Assembly: GCA_001627925.1 (NCBI GenBank)
Contig: LUQC01000053.1
Coordinates: 1-53,490, forward strand
Source of the DNA: Rhodobacteraceae bacterium REDSEA-S34_B6
GTDB taxonomy: Bacteria; Pseudomonadota; Alphaproteobacteria; Rhodobacterales; Rhodobacteraceae
Reading direction: 5' to 3'
Length of the DNA: 53,490 bases
Each line of letters begins with the position of its first letter. The stretch's first letter is position 1. A program made the translations under genes and the position numbers. The notes under the pieces are model-generated. The model saw only the letters and a list, made by a program, of their open reading frames with translations, was not told the DNA's origin and did no database searches. This document shows positions 18,296 to 28,820 of the stretch, in pieces.

Positions 18296-19145
18296 CTTTA
18301 TCACTTTTCGTATCACTGTCGTACAAGACGAAGGGACGCTCGTCATCTGAAATCACACGAACTTCGCGCCGGTCATCGTCATCATGAAGATCGGTTCCAC
18401 TGAGAACAAAATGCCTTAGAACACCACCAAATGCGAGCTCTAAATTTTGACGTGTAAAGGTATTTTCTGTCTTACCGTAAGCTAATACCGTTTCCTTGAT
18501 TAAAATTGTTCTGTCACAAAACTCTGGTACTGACCCAAGATTGTGTGTTGAAACAAGCATTATTTTTCCTTCTTTTCTCATCTCACCAAGAAGTTCGATT
18601 ATTGCAGTTTCGGTTTTTACATCCACTCCTGTGAAGGGTTCATCCAGCAAAATAATTTTACTTTTTTGTGCTAATGCGCGAGCTAAAAAAACTCTTTTTC
18701 TTTGACCGCCGGATAACTCACCAATTTGCCGGTCTTTAAAATCGGTCATCCCAACACGATTTAAGGCATTCGCAACCTCCAGTATGTCTTGTTGTCTCGT
18801 TTTCCGAAAAAAGCCCATATGGCCATAGCGGCCCATCATGACAACATCCTGCACCAGCACTGGAAACGACCAATCTACTTCCTCTGCTTGTGGTACATAT
18901 GCGATAAAATTTTCTTTAAGCGCAGATTTTACAGATTGACCCAAAATTGAGATTTCACCTTTTACAGTAGGTATAAACCCCATTAGCGCCTTGAATAAGG
19001 TTGATTTTCCAGCACCGTTTACTCCCACTAATGCTGTTATTGTGCCCGTGGGTATTTCAAAGGAGACATTTCGTAAAGCTGTGGTTCCGTTGTTGTAAGT
19101 TACGGTTAGATCGCTAGTTATTATGCCGGACTTTGCTTCGATCAT
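18288..19145 (-). CDS. sitB: Metal ABC transporter ATP-binding protein (SitB-like)
   Basis: ABC ATPase of the manganese/iron importer. Walker A GVNGAGKS is at 41-48, the signature LSGGQRKRVFLARAL follows, then Walker B IILLDEPFTGVD and switch His in VSTHNLG. GRYGHMGFFRK in the helical region is typical of the Mn/Zn subfamily. The C-terminal tail after about 255 is unusually rich in Asp and Arg (DDDDRREVRVISDDERP), a feature seen in some Sit/Mnt ATPases. Length 285 aa. It starts 51 bases after the binding-protein gene. Confidence 0.93.
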   Translation of the reverse strand: MIEAKSGIITSDLTVTYNNGTTALRNVSFEIPTGTITALVGVNGAGKSTLFKALMGFIPTVKGEISILGQSVKSALKENFIAYVPQAEEVDWSFPVLVQDVVMMGRYGHMGFFRKTRQQDILEVANALNRVGMTDFKDRQIGELSGGQRKRVFLARALAQKSKIILLDEPFTGVDVKTETAIIELLGEMRKEGKIMLVSTHNLGSVPEFCDRTILIKETVLAYGKTENTFTRQNLELAFGGVLRHFVLSGTDLHDDDDRREVRVISDDERPFVLYDSDTKSDKDA

Positions 19146-19196
19146 TTAGGTGCTTTGTTTCCTTAAGTGAATATCGTTAAATGGAATAAAAGAGTT

Positions 19197-20102
19197 TTAA
19201 TTGCTTAGTCCTGCCAATATTGTTTCGGACGTTACTTTTAAAAGATCAAGGTAACTTGGTACTGGTCCATCCGCTTTGGTGAGGCTATCAACGTATAAAA
19301 CACCTCCGTATGCTGCTCCTGTTTCTCGTGATATTTGTCTGGCTGGTGATTGTGAAACAGTACTTTCGCAAAAAACTGTAGGGATATTATATTTCTCTAC
19401 ACTATCAATGACCTTTTTCACTTGTTTTGGAGTTCCCTGTGCGCCAGCATTTATTGGCCAAAGATACAATTCGTTCATTTTAAAATCTCTAACCAGATAA
19501 CTGAATGCACCTTCGCACGAAACTAGCCATCTCCTATCTTTAGGAATCCTCAGTATCGCATTCCTCAATGGTAAAATTGTATCCTTAATCTCGCGTTTAT
19601 ATGCTTCTGCGTTCTTAATATAAGTCGAAGCGTTTTCAGGGTCGTGCTCAACAAACGCTTTTCTTATGTTATCTACATAAATTAGTGCACTATCGAGGCT
19701 CATCCATGCATGAGGATTTGGTCGTCCAGCATATTCCCCATCTCTAATATCTATTGGGAGTATACCGTCTGTCAGGATGGCGCTTGGGACATCGGAGAGG
19801 TTTGAGAAAAACTGGTCAAACCAAAGCTCTAAGTTTAAACCATTCCACAATATTAAATCTGCATCCTGTGCCCTAACGATATCTCTTGGAGTGGGCTCGT
19901 ATCCATGAATTTCTGCCCCAGCCTTGGTGATTGACTCAACGATAGCAATATTACCAGCTACATTCTGTGCCATGTCAGCGATGACAGTAAAAGTCGTAAC
20001 AGCTTTGAATTTTTCTGCTGAAAGATGGCTGGTGAGTATAAAAAAGAAAAACAGGGATACGTACGCTACGTTCCGTGAAATAGTTTTATCGATGATGCGC
20101 AT
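19197..20102 (-). CDS. sitA: Metal ABC transporter substrate-binding protein (SitA-like)
   Basis: A periplasmic cluster A-I binding protein for Mn(II) or Fe(II). Residues 1-29 form a signal peptide (hydrophobic VAYVSLFFFFIL, cleavage probably after HLSA). The four expected metal ligands are visible: H66 in IHGYEPTPRD, H131 in NPHAWMS, E197 in SCEGAFSYL and D272 in YVDSL. Two His plus Glu plus Asp is the Mn/Fe pattern; zinc-binding ZnuA has three His and usually a His-rich loop, absent here. It is the first gene of the operon, with a promoter and Fur-like box just upstream. Length 301 aa. Confidence 0.93.
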   Translation of the reverse strand: MRIIDKTISRNVAYVSLFFFFILTSHLSAEKFKAVTTFTVIADMAQNVAGNIAIVESITKAGAEIHGYEPTPRDIVRAQDADLILWNGLNLELWFDQFFSNLSDVPSAILTDGILPIDIRDGEYAGRPNPHAWMSLDSALIYVDNIRKAFVEHDPENASTYIKNAEAYKREIKDTILPLRNAILRIPKDRRWLVSCEGAFSYLVRDFKMNELYLWPINAGAQGTPKQVKKVIDSVEKYNIPTVFCESTVSQSPARQISRETGAAYGGVLYVDSLTKADGPVPSYLDLLKVTSETILAGLSN

Positions 20103-20133
20103 TATTTTATTTCTTTAGAAAGTTAACAGTTTA

Positions 20134-20162
20134 ATACTTAGAAAGATAAATCTTTTTGTCAA
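20134..20162 (-). promoter_or_regulatory. Sigma-70-type promoter of the sit operon
   Basis: On the minus strand TTGACA (20162-20157) is a perfect -35 element, followed after exactly 17 bases by AAGTAT (20139-20134) as a weak -10. Transcription would begin about 25 bases before the sitA ATG. The strong -35 and weak -10 suit a regulated promoter. Confidence 0.6.
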
Positions 20163-20167
20163 TGCAA

Positions 20168-20186
20168 TTGATAATCATTCTCATTT
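20168..20186 (-). promoter_or_regulatory. Fur/Mur-like operator, also fitting an iron-rhodo-box
   Basis: On the minus strand the 19-mer AAATGAGAATGATTATCAA closely resembles the classical Fur box. The same bases read on the plus strand contain TGA-N9-TCA (20169-20183), the RirA iron-rhodo-box pattern. It lies five bases upstream of the -35 element of the sit promoter, so it is placed for metal-dependent control. Which regulator binds (Mur/Fur or RirA) cannot be settled by eye. Confidence 0.65.
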
Positions 20187-20211
20187 AAAAACAGTTTAAT
20201 TTTATTAAACT

Positions 20212-20967
20212 TTAAGATTGGAAATCTGATCCTTCACTGATCAGAATTTTCTTTAACTCTTCTAAATGTTTACTGTCATCGCTCGGATAGTTTTCGAGTT
20301 CGGTTGCAGTTCTTTCTGCAATCTCATCTGGTAAAACTCTAAGTTTCATTCCCGTTTGTAGCGCCTTAATGTAGGTTCTAGCAGCACGCTCGAAATAGTA
20401 CATTCTATTAAAAGTTTCTGCAACATTACTGCCAATTACCAAGACCCCATGGTTACCCATTATCATAACCTTTTTTTTTGCATCTGAAAAAAGCGCTGCA
20501 CACCTCTCGCCTTCCTCTTCGAATGCTAGTCCACCATAGTTATTGTCTACTATTACACGATTAAAGAACATCGCAGAATTTTGGTCTATCGCTGGTAGGT
20601 TACTGTCTTCTAGGCTTGCTAAAATGGTTGCGTAATCTGAGTGAACGTGCATTGCACACTTTGCATGAGGACAAAGCCTATGAAGTGCGCCGTGCAAACC
20701 CCACGCAGTTGGATCTGGTGCATTTGGCAGCTTCAGTGTGTCGGGGTTTTGTGAATCAAGCTCAAGTAAATCACTAGCTCTTATTCGTGAAAAGTGCACC
20801 ATGTTGGGGTTTACAATAAATTTAGTTCCATCGTTGCTTACGGTTAGTGAGAAGTGATTAGCCACAGCTTCATGCATATTTAGTCTTGCTGTCCATCGAA
20901 AAGCAGCGGCCAGATCTGTGCGTTCACGCCAAAAATTTAAATTTGATTTTACTTGAGCGATTTTCAT
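20212..20967 (-). CDS. Class II aldolase/adducin family protein
   Basis: The fold is that of zinc-dependent class II aldolases such as fuculose-phosphate aldolase. ANHFSLTVS, the metal ligands H107 and H109 in CAMHVHSDYAT, and the MGNHGVLVIG segment are present. The substrate is unknown; many alphaproteobacterial members carry no assigned reaction. I start it at the ATG at 20967, five bases after AAGGAG; a GTG two codons upstream lies inside that site's spacing. Length 251 aa. It is divergent from gyrB and separated from the sit operon by the sit regulatory region. Confidence 0.87.
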   Translation of the reverse strand: MKIAQVKSNLNFWRERTDLAAAFRWTARLNMHEAVANHFSLTVSNDGTKFIVNPNMVHFSRIRASDLLELDSQNPDTLKLPNAPDPTAWGLHGALHRLCPHAKCAMHVHSDYATILASLEDSNLPAIDQNSAMFFNRVIVDNNYGGLAFEEEGERCAALFSDAKKKVMIMGNHGVLVIGSNVAETFNRMYYFERAARTYIKALQTGMKLRVLPDEIAERTATELENYPSDDSKHLEELKKILISEGSDFQS

Positions 20968-21042
20968 ATTCACTCCTTTTTTAATACTCTACCAGCAACA
21001 AAAAAAGAGGCAAGTTATATGAAAATTGATGGCAAATATTAA

Positions 21043-23661
<2,619 letters not shown>

Positions 23662-23665
<4 letters not shown>

Positions 23666-24135
23666 TTCGGATCCGTAATTATATAATTTTCCCAATCATC
23701 TTCATTTACAGATTTTTCTGAAATAGTAGAACCTCTTACAGAAACTCCTGAATCATGTGTAGTTTCTTTTTGTCCAGTCAATAAGGGGTGCCATGCTGGT
23801 AATGGTTTTTTTTCGTAAAGTAATTTGTAGGCACAGGTTGATGGTAGCCAATAAGCATTTTGTTTAATCGTGCTTGGAGTAAGTTTTATACATTCTGGAA
23901 CGTGTTTATGACGTTTCTTGTAGTCACTGCATAAGCAACTTTCATCGTTGAAGAGACGACACGCGATCCTTGTTAAAAAAACCTGCCCGGTTTCTTCATC
24001 TTCAATTTTGTTCAGGCAGCACTTTCCACAACCGTCACAAAGTGCTTCCCACTCTTTGAAATTTAATTTCTCTAAAGGCTTATTTTCCCAAAATTTATAC
24101 GAAAATGTGGGGTCGTTTTTCTTTTTATTGGTCAT
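23662..24135 (-). CDS. YcgN/UPF0260 family Cys-cluster protein
   Basis: The protein belongs to the UPF0260 (YcgN, YkgJ-like CxxCxxCC) family of putative zinc- or iron-chelating proteins. The cluster CDGCGKCC has C33, C36, C39 and C40; further Cys follow in TRIACRLF and SCLCSDY, and TCAYKLL with LPAWHPLL are family landmarks. Function is unknown. At 157 aa it is normal in length. Its ATG overlaps the ribF stop (ATGA), and its stop overlaps the ATG of a 50-codon ORF, giving a three-gene coupled string. Confidence 0.87.
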
Positions 24136-25070
24136 GACATGGAAAGAAATTTTTTAGCATTTTCACAATCAGAAGCCATTTGCTCAACGAGTGCTTCGAC
24201 ATTATCAAAGCTTAATTCTGGTCTCAAATATTCGACAAGTGCAATTGATATTTGAGCACCATAAATATCACCAGAAAAGTCAAAAATATAAGTTTCTAGA
24301 TTTGGACTGTTTTGACCAAACATCGGCCGAACGCCTAGAGATGAAGCTCCCTTATAGCTCCCTTTGTGGGGCCCATCTAATATGTCAATAAGCACAGCAT
24401 AAACGCCCAGTTTTGGTATATGCAGGTCTCGTAATTCCATATTTGCAGTTGGATAGCCTAAAACACGGCCTCGTTGCTCACCTCCAATTACCGGTCCTTC
24501 AATCCTATGCCAATGTCCTAACTGACCGGCAGCTTCCTTTGGCTTTCCTTGTGATAATAAATTTCTGATAGACGTTGAAGAAAGCTCACCATGCTCACCT
24601 TTAATGAGTTCGAGAGAAGTAACGCCAAAACCCAGATCATTTCCTAACCTTTTAAGAGTTTGCACATTTCCCTTTCTATCTTTTCCAAAACAGAAATCTT
24701 CACCAACTAATATATGCCGTAGCCTCAAACCGTTGTATAACACATTACTAGCAAATTCTTCAGGGTTTAACTTTGATAGCGCAGCGTTAAAATTTAACTC
24801 GTATAGCTTGTCTACGCCTAACTTTTCCAGCCTAGTTGCTTTTGCGGAGGAGCTCATTAAGCGAAAAGATGGAGCATTTGGGGCAAAATAACTCCTAGGG
24901 TGCGGCTCAAAAGTAATAACCCCACGGGGTGCATTTAATTCTTTTGCGATACTGTGGACTTTTTTTAAAACTGCTTGGTGTCCTAGGTGTACCCCATCGA
25001 AGTTACCAATTGCTGCGACAGCATTAGTGTCACTCCTATCCACATACTCATAATCTCTAATTATTCTCAT
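24132..25070 (-). CDS. ribF: Bifunctional riboflavin kinase / FAD synthetase
   Basis: RibF phosphorylates riboflavin to FMN and adenylates FMN to FAD. The N-terminal adenylyltransferase has GNFDGVHLGH at 22-31, TFEPHPRSYF and SSTSIRNLL; the C-terminal kinase has GYPTANM, KLGVYAVLI and NLETYIFDFSGDIYG. I start it at the ATG at 25070 (MRIIRDYEYV, 312 aa), since the frame upstream to 25106 adds twelve residues without family match. It follows maoC by 64 bases and overlaps ycgN. Confidence 0.94.
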   Translation of the reverse strand: MRIIRDYEYVDRSDTNAVAAIGNFDGVHLGHQAVLKKVHSIAKELNAPRGVITFEPHPRSYFAPNAPSFRLMSSSAKATRLEKLGVDKLYELNFNAALSKLNPEEFASNVLYNGLRLRHILVGEDFCFGKDRKGNVQTLKRLGNDLGFGVTSLELIKGEHGELSSTSIRNLLSQGKPKEAAGQLGHWHRIEGPVIGGEQRGRVLGYPTANMELRDLHIPKLGVYAVLIDILDGPHKGSYKGASSLGVRPMFGQNSPNLETYIFDFSGDIYGAQISIALVEYLRPELSFDNVEALVEQMASDCENAKKFLSMS

Positions 25071-25134
25071 AGTGAATGAAGTAGCGCCAGTCGAGCTGTG
25101 GTGCAAGACAGCTTTTTATTTACTGTACAATAGA

Positions 25135-25578
25135 TTAATCAAACTTGCGGCTAGGTGCCAGTACCATGGCCTCACCAACAAGAACGTTTTTCCCGTCTAC
25201 CTCGCATTTGCAGTCAAGCTTTACTCTACGCTTATCAATTTGAATGTCTGTTACTTTTACTTCAGCATAGACCAAATCTCCTGGCCTTACTGGAGCTAAA
25301 AATTTTAATGATTGGCTCATATAAATTGCACCATGACCTGGCAGCTGTTCTCCAATGACTGCAGAAATCAAACCTGCTGTCAACATACCGTGAGCAATTC
25401 TTCCCTCAAATATTGTATCTTGAGCATAATCATCATCCAAATGCACTGGGTTATGGTCTGTGCTAACCTCTGCAAACATCTCTATATCTCTATCGGTAAC
25501 GTGCTTTTGCAAATAACGAGTCATTCCCATTTCAATATCTTCAATGCAAATTGTTCCGCGTGGCTGATTATCTAGCAT
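25135..25578 (-). CDS. MaoC-like hot-dog dehydratase
   Basis: A single hot-dog-fold protein of the (R)-enoyl-CoA hydratase type. The hydratase-2 motif STDHNPVHLDDDYA supplies catalytic D41 and H46, followed by IAHGMLTAGL. Likely activity is hydration of short enoyl-CoA, but related proteins act in other acyl-CoA steps. Length 147 aa is normal. It sits between a TIGR01459 HAD gene and ribF on the same strand, an arrangement I have seen in Rhodobacterales. Confidence 0.86.
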   Translation of the reverse strand: MLDNQPRGTICIEDIEMGMTRYLQKHVTDRDIEMFAEVSTDHNPVHLDDDYAQDTIFEGRIAHGMLTAGLISAVIGEQLPGHGAIYMSQSLKFLAPVRPGDLVYAEVKVTDIQIDKRRVKLDCKCEVDGKNVLVGEAMVLAPSRKFD

Positions 25579-25703
25579 GCTAACCTCATTTCAAGACGAA
25601 ATATTACTTCCTGATTCCGTAATCTAGTGTAACTTTATTACTTTGCAAGCGCAGAAAATCAAGTTAAAGTTGTCTAACTTAAAACAATTGATCAAAATTT
25701 TGG

Positions 25704-26597
25704 TTATCGTAAGTACCCAATACTATAGGTGCACTGCACTTTTTGCTTTGTGATATACTTTTCCAGCGCTTCTGGGTTTGGGCTGTAGGATGTTTGGGTT
25801 TCTTTTGCTGCCAAACCACCAGTTACAAACAAACTATCAATTTCTTGAGAGTTGGCGCCCTTTATATCAGTGCAAATACCGTCTCCTATAGCTAAGATTT
25901 TCTTACTATCAATTGGAGCTCCAAGTTCTGCCAATCGCATTCTAGCTAAATCATAAATGGCATTGTGTGGTTTTCCAAAATACAGACTTTCTCCACCCAT
26001 TTCTGTATACATTTTTGCCAAAGCTCCAGCACACCACTGTCTAACCTCTCCTCGATCTACAACTATGTCAGGGTTAGCGCATAAAAATTTCATGCTCTTA
26101 CTTACACCAAACAAAAAATCCTCTTTATTTACAGAAGGATCTGCAGACCCATCGAAAGGTCCAGTACAAACTATACCCTCCGCATTCTGTATTGATACTT
26201 GTTCAATTTTGATAGGTGACTTTATAATAGAGATTGGTTCAAAAAATAACTGATCTCGGGGTTCCCCAATAAAAAAAACCTTTTTTCCTACTACACCGGT
26301 AAACATTGCCACTCTGGCACTATCACCTGATGTAGCAACTGTATCGTAACATATCTTTGGTACATTGAAATGAAGTAATTGTTTTTCAACCCCAATTCTT
26401 GGCTTTGGAGAATTTGTAACCAGAACAACTTTGCCGCCATTTTTTCTATATTTTATAAGTGCGTCTACAGCGGCCGTATACGCTACAATTCCGTTATGTA
26501 CACAACCCCAAAGGTCAACGAATAATGCGTCATAGTAATGGGAAATTTCATCTAGGCTTGTTATGATATGCGTCACTTTTATTACCGAGCCGGCCAT
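25704..26597 (-). CDS. TIGR01459-type HAD hydrolase (class II cap, NagD-like)
   Basis: The protein fits the TIGR01459 HAD-IIA group: FVDLWGCVHNG with nucleophile D28 (the family uses DLWG where most HADs have DxDG), LVTNSPKPR as motif II, and AIGDGICTDIKGANSQEID as the acidic motif IV near 235. The large cap lies between motifs II and III. Relatives include NagD and pyridoxal phosphatase; the substrate is unknown. Length 297 aa. It is followed downstream by maoC after 125 bases of non-coding DNA. Confidence 0.87.
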   Translation of the reverse strand: MAGSVIKVTHIITSLDEISHYYDALFVDLWGCVHNGIVAYTAAVDALIKYRKNGGKVVLVTNSPKPRIGVEKQLLHFNVPKICYDTVATSGDSARVAMFTGVVGKKVFFIGEPRDQLFFEPISIIKSPIKIEQVSIQNAEGIVCTGPFDGSADPSVNKEDFLFGVSKSMKFLCANPDIVVDRGEVRQWCAGALAKMYTEMGGESLYFGKPHNAIYDLARMRLAELGAPIDSKKILAIGDGICTDIKGANSQEIDSLFVTGGLAAKETQTSYSPNPEALEKYITKQKVQCTYSIGYLR

Positions 26598-26609
26598 TTA
26601 CTAGAAAAT

Positions 26610-27530
26610 TTATACTTTGAGTTGTGGTATTATTTGCTTCTTTCGGCTAAGTACACCTGGCAAAATTGCCGTATCTTCAACGCAGCTAGTTCCGAATGAC
26701 TTTTCTGCAATCTCTTTAACTAATCTGTTCGGTACAAAAAGGATCGCTTCCTTTTTCAATATATCAATAACGAAGAATAAAATTTGATCAACGCCTTCTT
26801 CTGCTTCAATATCTTTCATCGCCTCAAGTATAGATTTTTTTCTTCTGAGTATTTCTTGGGGCTGCGTAGTTTCCATAACAGATATTCTGAGTTTTTTGCC
26901 GCCGACATCGTATTTTTTAGAGTCCATCAAAATCAACTCGGGATCCGTATAATTTGAGACATCTGATTTCGCTTTGAATAGCTCTGAAGCAAAGTTTTGC
27001 ACATCAATCTTTAAGTCTTCTGCGAGTTTCTTGGCGGTCGATCGATCCAAATCTGTGGTTGTTGGGCTTCGAAATTCAAGAGTATCCGATAAAATACAGC
27101 TTAACGCGGCACCCTTAATTTTGCTGGGCATTTCTTTTGAATTTTCACCTATTATTTCGATCATAACTGTTGCTGTGCAAGCTAGTGGGCGGATTATTAC
27201 ATCGATAGGGTAGCTTGTTTCTAGGCCACCAACCAACTTATGATGGTCAATAATACTCAGAATATCGCACTTGTTGATATTATCAGGTAGTTCATCAGGA
27301 TTGTTTGTATCGACGACTACGACGGAGCTTCCATTATCTAATTCATCTATTATGCGAGGCATATCTATGCCCCAATAATCTAACATGAAAAGTGCTTCGC
27401 TATTCGGTTTTCCGAGAAGAACTGGCTCTGCATCAGTTTTTAGAATATGGTTTAGATACCAAGCCCAAATTATGGGTGCTCCAGTGGAGTCTGTATCGGG
27501 GGATTTATGCCCGAAAACCAAAACCGACAT
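26610..27530 (-). CDS. ppaC: Manganese-dependent inorganic pyrophosphatase (family II)
   Basis: Family II pyrophosphatases of the DHH superfamily hydrolyse PPi with Mn or Co. GHKSPDTDS at the N-terminus supplies H8, D12 and D14; VVDTNNPDEL and the signature IDHHKLVGG follow; SCILSDTLEFRSPTTTDLD completes the DHH domain, and SRKKQIIPQL near the C-terminus is the DHHA2 substrate-binding segment. Length 306 aa is normal. Dependence on Mn suits an organism with a dedicated Sit importer nearby, though that link is only circumstantial. Confidence 0.93.
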   Translation of the reverse strand: MSVLVFGHKSPDTDSTGAPIIWAWYLNHILKTDAEPVLLGKPNSEALFMLDYWGIDMPRIIDELDNGSSVVVVDTNNPDELPDNINKCDILSIIDHHKLVGGLETSYPIDVIIRPLACTATVMIEIIGENSKEMPSKIKGAALSCILSDTLEFRSPTTTDLDRSTAKKLAEDLKIDVQNFASELFKAKSDVSNYTDPELILMDSKKYDVGGKKLRISVMETTQPQEILRRKKSILEAMKDIEAEEGVDQILFFVIDILKKEAILFVPNRLVKEIAEKSFGTSCVEDTAILPGVLSRKKQIIPQLKV

Positions 27531-27595
27531 AATAGTATCCTTCTTAAATTTTAGCCTTGATCCATCCTGTAAGCATTTACCATTTTTTTAGGTTC

Positions 27596-28348
27596 TTAAT
27601 TTCTAACAAAAACGGGAGCCTCTAAGGTGGATTTTTCAGGCTGATACTTATAACCTCCTAAATCAAATTCCAACAACGAATTTGGATCACTTATTCTGTT
27701 TTCCATAATATACCGCGCCATGGCTCCTCTGGCCTTTTTTGCATAGAAACTAATAATTTTTATGCCATTTTCGGTACTTTCATAAAAAGCTGGGGTAATA
27801 ATTTTCGTATTCAGTATATCTGCTGCCACAGAGCCAAAATATTCTTGGCTTGCACAATTAACTAGAAACTCAGAATCTGTCTCTTTTGCTGCTTCATTCA
27901 GTGCTTCTGATACTCGAACTTTCCAAAAATCATGAAGTGATTTTTTATCACCAATATTAAACTTGCTTCCCATTTCAAGTCGATATGGTTCAATTTCGTC
28001 AAAAGGACGAAGGACACCATATAATCCAGACAAAATACGTAAATGGTCTTGCGCCCAACGTAATCCGTCTGAATTTATCGTTGAAGCATCAAATCCTTGG
28101 TACGTGTCACCAGCGAAAGCAAACACAGCAGCTTTTTTATCTTGATTTCCAAAAGACTTGAACCGTTGTAAATTTAGGTCAGCCAATTTTTCACTAATTT
28201 TCATTACTGAAATAAGACCATCTTTGCCTAAATTCGATGCTATCTTTGCCAAATTGTGTGCTTCGTCTGAAAACTTAGGCACTGATGTCACTTCCGTATC
28301 AACGGGCGACATATCAAGTTTTTTTGCAGGTGATACGACTACTAACAT
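27596..28348 (-). CDS. yaaA: YaaA (UPF0246) family peroxide-stress protein
   Basis: YaaA lowers intracellular free iron during peroxide stress in E. coli and binds DNA junction-like structures. The chain starts MLVVVSPAKKLDMS, contains FAFAGDTYQGFDA, the conserved LSGLYGVLRPFDEIEPYRLEMG (here with the ordinary 22-residue spacing), and NCASQEYFGSV. GGAG lies seven bases before the ATG. Length 250 aa is normal. It runs in the same direction as ppaC but is 65 bases from it. Confidence 0.92.
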   Translation of the reverse strand: MLVVVSPAKKLDMSPVDTEVTSVPKFSDEAHNLAKIASNLGKDGLISVMKISEKLADLNLQRFKSFGNQDKKAAVFAFAGDTYQGFDASTINSDGLRWAQDHLRILSGLYGVLRPFDEIEPYRLEMGSKFNIGDKKSLHDFWKVRVSEALNEAAKETDSEFLVNCASQEYFGSVAADILNTKIITPAFYESTENGIKIISFYAKKARGAMARYIMENRISDPNSLLEFDLGGYKYQPEKSTLEAPVFVRN

Positions 28349-28458
28349 TTAATCTCCAAAAGCTGTACCAATTATTTAGGACTATTTGATACTCTCGTCC
28401 AGTTTCCTAGTTTAAAAGTACATAATATCTATATGGGATAAGCAAATTAAATCATGCA

Positions 28459-28743
28459 CTATCTGAGTAGTAACTCTGGTAAAATGTAATCTCTCAATGA
28501 TATCAGGATTACAAATGCTACCAATGGTGCTAGGTCTAGTGGTCTTGTGTCTGGTAAAATATTTCTTATGGGAGTGTAGATAGGCTCTAAGAGTTTATTC
28601 AACCCTAACCAAATCTGAGTTACGATAGGCTGACGTAGATTTAAGATCTGGAATGAAATAAGCCAGCTAAACACAATGTGTACAACCATTATAAAAAAAG
28701 CCACATCCAGTATTAAGCGTAAAGGTCCATAAATTGCCATCAT
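28459..28743 (-). CDS. YggT family membrane protein
   Basis: A 94-residue protein with two hydrophobic segments (about 5-32 and 70-92) joined by the conserved LLEPIYTPIRNILPDTRPLDLAPL loop, the mark of the YggT family. In other bacteria this family is tied to cell division, osmotic stress and protein secretion, and in plastids to thylakoid membrane assembly. The start could be either of the first two ATG codons. It lies 77 bases downstream of hemY. Confidence 0.88.
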   Translation of the reverse strand: MMAIYGPLRLILDVAFFIMVVHIVFSWLISFQILNLRQPIVTQIWLGLNKLLEPIYTPIRNILPDTRPLDLAPLVAFVILISLRDYILPELLLR

Positions 28744-28820
28744 AGTGCTACTCTCTCACTTTCTGAGTATTAGTTAGGTAAGTTTGCGGCAATCGGCAAG
28801 TATAAGGTTTTTGTTGGAAT

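Noticed and set aside
25661-25680. Inverted repeat AAGTTA/TAACTT between the TIGR01459 gene and maoC
   Set aside because: Six AT-rich pairs with an eight-base loop and no T run; too weak to call a terminator.
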